This document shows, piece after piece, positions 7,872 to 8,527 of a DNA stretch of 8,527 nucleotides (position 1 is the stretch's first letter; each line of letters starts with the position of its first letter). The DNA is from an uncultured Acetobacteraceae bacterium (lineage in GTDB: Bacteria > Pseudomonadota > Alphaproteobacteria > Acetobacterales > Acetobacteraceae). The stretch spans positions 1 through 8,527 of the forward strand of contig CAIMEK010000276.1 of the NCBI GenBank assembly GCA_903839965.1, read 5' to 3'. The notes under the pieces are model-generated. The model saw only the letters and a list, made by a program, of their open reading frames with translations, did not search any database and had not been told where the DNA came from. Position numbers and translations under genes: made by a program.

Positions 7872-8114
7872 ATGTCTGGAACGCCGATCGTTGCCGGCCG
7901 CGCGCCGATCAAGGTGCATGTCGAGGCAGGCAAGTCGTACTGGTGGTGCGCCTGCGGGCGCAGCGCTGCGCAGCCATTCTGCGACGGCAGCCACAAGGGG
8001 ACCGGATTGGCGCCGATGGAATACAAGGCGGAGAAGGACGGGGATGCCTGGTTCTGCGCCTGCAAGCAGACCGGCAGGAAGCCGATGTGCGACGGCAGCC
8101 ATAAGAAGGCATGA
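7872..8114 (+). CDS. small CDGSH-type iron-sulfur protein with two motifs
   Basis: This 80-residue soluble protein contains two CDGSH zinc-finger-like iron-sulfur motifs in tandem. The first uses C26, C28, C37 and H41 (CAC, eight residues, CDGSH); the second uses C62, C64, C73 and H77 (CAC, eight residues, CDGSH). Each three-Cys-one-His set is expected to bind a [2Fe-2S] cluster, as in mitoNEET and related proteins, so one chain could carry two clusters, probably cytoplasmic. Bacterial relatives are linked to redox or iron-sulfur handling, but the partner of this one is unknown. The start is taken at the ATG at 7872, with GGGAG at 7859-7863 eight bases upstream. In-frame ATGs at 7788, 7830 and 7857 would add up to 28 residues with no family resemblance. 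It is transcribed away from the efflux operon and lies about 200 bp before the rRNA promoter. Confidence 0.9.
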   Translation: MSGTPIVAGRAPIKVHVEAGKSYWWCACGRSAAQPFCDGSHKGTGLAPMEYKAEKDGDAWFCACKQTGRKPMCDGSHKKA

Positions 8115-8129
8115 GGGCGAGCCGTCCGG

Positions 8130-8149
8130 TCTGCTGCTTCTGCAGCAGG
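8130..8149 (+). terminator. stem-loop after the CDGSH gene, possible non-canonical terminator
   Basis: A perfect 7-bp inverted repeat, CTGCTGC (8131-8137) and GCAGCAG (8142-8148), encloses a TTCT loop, with one more possible G-U pair outside. It lies 16 bp after the CDGSH stop. No T-run follows, so it is not a standard intrinsic terminator. It could stabilise the mRNA 3' end or act with Rho. The hairpin is seen directly; its function is inference. Confidence 0.35.
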
Positions 8150-8161
8150 GGCGTGATCAGC

Positions 8162-8188
8162 GTCGCCATGCATAATCCGCATGGCGGC
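8162..8188 (+). terminator. second, longer stem-loop upstream of the rRNA promoter
   Basis: An 8-bp perfect inverted repeat, CGCCATGC (8164-8171) and GCATGGCG (8179-8186), has a 7-base ATAATCC loop. It extends to ten pairs (8162-8171 with 8179-8188) if one G-U pair is allowed. No T-run follows on either strand. Coming 13 bp after another stem-loop and before a strong rRNA promoter, it may insulate the two units. It could also be a protein-binding palindrome. Confidence 0.35.
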
Positions 8189-8312
8189 CCCGGGCAGCGA
8201 CTTCGCCGTGCGGGCTCATTGTCGACAGGTCCGTTGGCGGTGCTGCAAGGGGCCTGTTTTGCTGGGTTTCGGCCAGATGGATGAGGGGGGTGGAAATCGG
8301 CCTGTAATGTCG

Positions 8313-8341
8313 TTGACATGTTCAACCGGGCCGCCTAGAAA
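8313..8341 (+). promoter_or_regulatory. rRNA operon promoter (sigma-70 type)
   Basis: A consensus -35 TTGACA (8313-8318) is followed after exactly 17 bp by the -10 TAGAAA (8336-8341). The next bases (GCGCCTC, 8342-8348) form a GC-rich discriminator, a feature of stable-RNA promoters under stringent (ppGpp) control. Transcription should start near 8347-8349. The placement upstream of a boxA-like element and the 16S 5' end makes this the promoter of the rRNA operon. No clear A-tract UP element is visible upstream. Confidence 0.82.
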
Positions 8342-8347
8342 GCGCCT

Positions 8348-8520
8348 CCCCGACGCCGGGACAACCGGAGCCGATCTGAAAACGGGTTTGTTCTTTGACA
8401 ACTGTATATGGGATTGGAAGGGATACGTTGGCGGCGCTCCGTGCTTATATGGCTTTCGGGTCGTATGGGATGGGCAATTGGGTTAGCTGGTTAGGTTTTG
8501 GGTTTATGCTGATTCTGATG
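8348..8520 (+). other. 16S rRNA 5' leader (external transcribed spacer)
   Basis: This is the leader of roughly 170 bases between the predicted transcription start and the mature 16S end. After the boxA-like element, the segment GGAAGGGATACGTTGGCGGC (8417-8436) resembles the conserved stretch found after boxA in many alphaproteobacterial rRNA leaders, as I remember them. The distal part (about 8478-8508) is G/T-rich, with GGTTAG repeated at 8481-8486 and 8489-8494 and similar GGTTTT and GGTTTA copies. It probably pairs with sequence downstream of 16S to form the RNase III processing stem, but that partner lies outside the window. Confidence 0.75.
8389..8403 (+). promoter_or_regulatory. boxA-like antitermination element in the rRNA leader
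   Basis: TGTTCTTTGACAACT closely resembles the E. coli rrn boxA (TGCTCTTTAACA). That RNA is bound by NusB-NusE to make polymerase resist Rho termination on untranslated rRNA. It sits about 40 bases after the predicted start, a normal place for leader boxA. The embedded TTGACA could be mistaken for a -35 element, but no suitable -10 follows at 16-18 bp. Confidence 0.75.
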
Positions 8521-8527
8521 CTTTGAG
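8521..8527 (+). rRNA. start of 16S rRNA gene (only first bases in window)
   Basis: The window ends in CTTTGAG. Alphaproteobacterial 16S genes typically begin near CTTGAGAGTTTGATCCTGG, so the last bases fit the extreme 5' end of 16S rRNA. Only about five to seven bases are present, so the call rests mainly on the upstream promoter, boxA and leader. The exact mature end cannot be fixed here. Confidence 0.55.

Noticed and set aside
7865..8325. Minus-strand open frames opposite the CDGSH gene and the following spacer
   Set aside because: Their cysteine and arginine content mirrors the CDGSH gene on the other strand, and there is no family resemblance or convincing ribosome site.
8395..8423. TTGACA at 8395-8400 as a second rRNA promoter
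   Set aside because: No -10-like hexamer occurs 16-18 bp downstream (the bases there are about AAGGGA), and the surrounding sequence matches boxA.
8181..8486. 101-codon plus-strand open frame
   Set aside because: It runs through the rRNA promoter, boxA and leader, has no homology I recognise, and its start sits inside a stem-loop.

Overview
The window is a GC-rich stretch (about two thirds G+C or more by eye), densely packed with chromosomal genes. It most likely comes from an alphaproteobacterium. The best clue is the last ~220 bases, which look like the promoter and leader of a ribosomal RNA operon in alphaproteobacterial style: TTGACA-17 bp-TAGAAA, a GC-rich discriminator, a boxA-like TGTTCTTTGACA, and a final TTTGAG matching the first bases of 16S rRNA. 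Acetobacteraceae or a related Rhodospirillales family is my guess from codon bias and leader style. It is not proven.

Left block, plus strand (1-2328): the 3' part of a DppB-type ABC permease, a complete DppC-type permease overlapping it by ATGA, and 15 bp later a COG3618/LigI-type amidohydrolase. This reads as the end of an uptake-plus-hydrolysis operon: import a small polar substrate, then open a lactone or similar ring. The substrate-binding protein and ATPases would lie upstream, outside the window.

Middle block, minus strand (2336-7716): a periplasmic adaptor with a signal peptide, then 3 bp later a full-length HAE1-type RND pump, forming a typical tripartite drug-efflux operon without its outer-membrane channel. 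A sulfotransferase-fold gene follows on the same strand 59 bp after the pump stop, with no obvious terminator between. It ends only 7 bp from the amidohydrolase stop (convergent).

Right block, plus strand (7717-8527): a short divergent control region containing an AT-rich island, an 80-residue protein with two CDGSH iron-sulfur motifs, two stem-loops, and then the rRNA promoter, boxA and leader running off the end.

I see no mobile element, CRISPR array, prophage or tRNA, and nothing that clearly amounts to a new system. The points most worth a second look are the apparent loss of LigI substrate-binding residues in the amidohydrolase, the sulfotransferase attached to the efflux operon, and the stem-loops and dyad in the rRNA control region.
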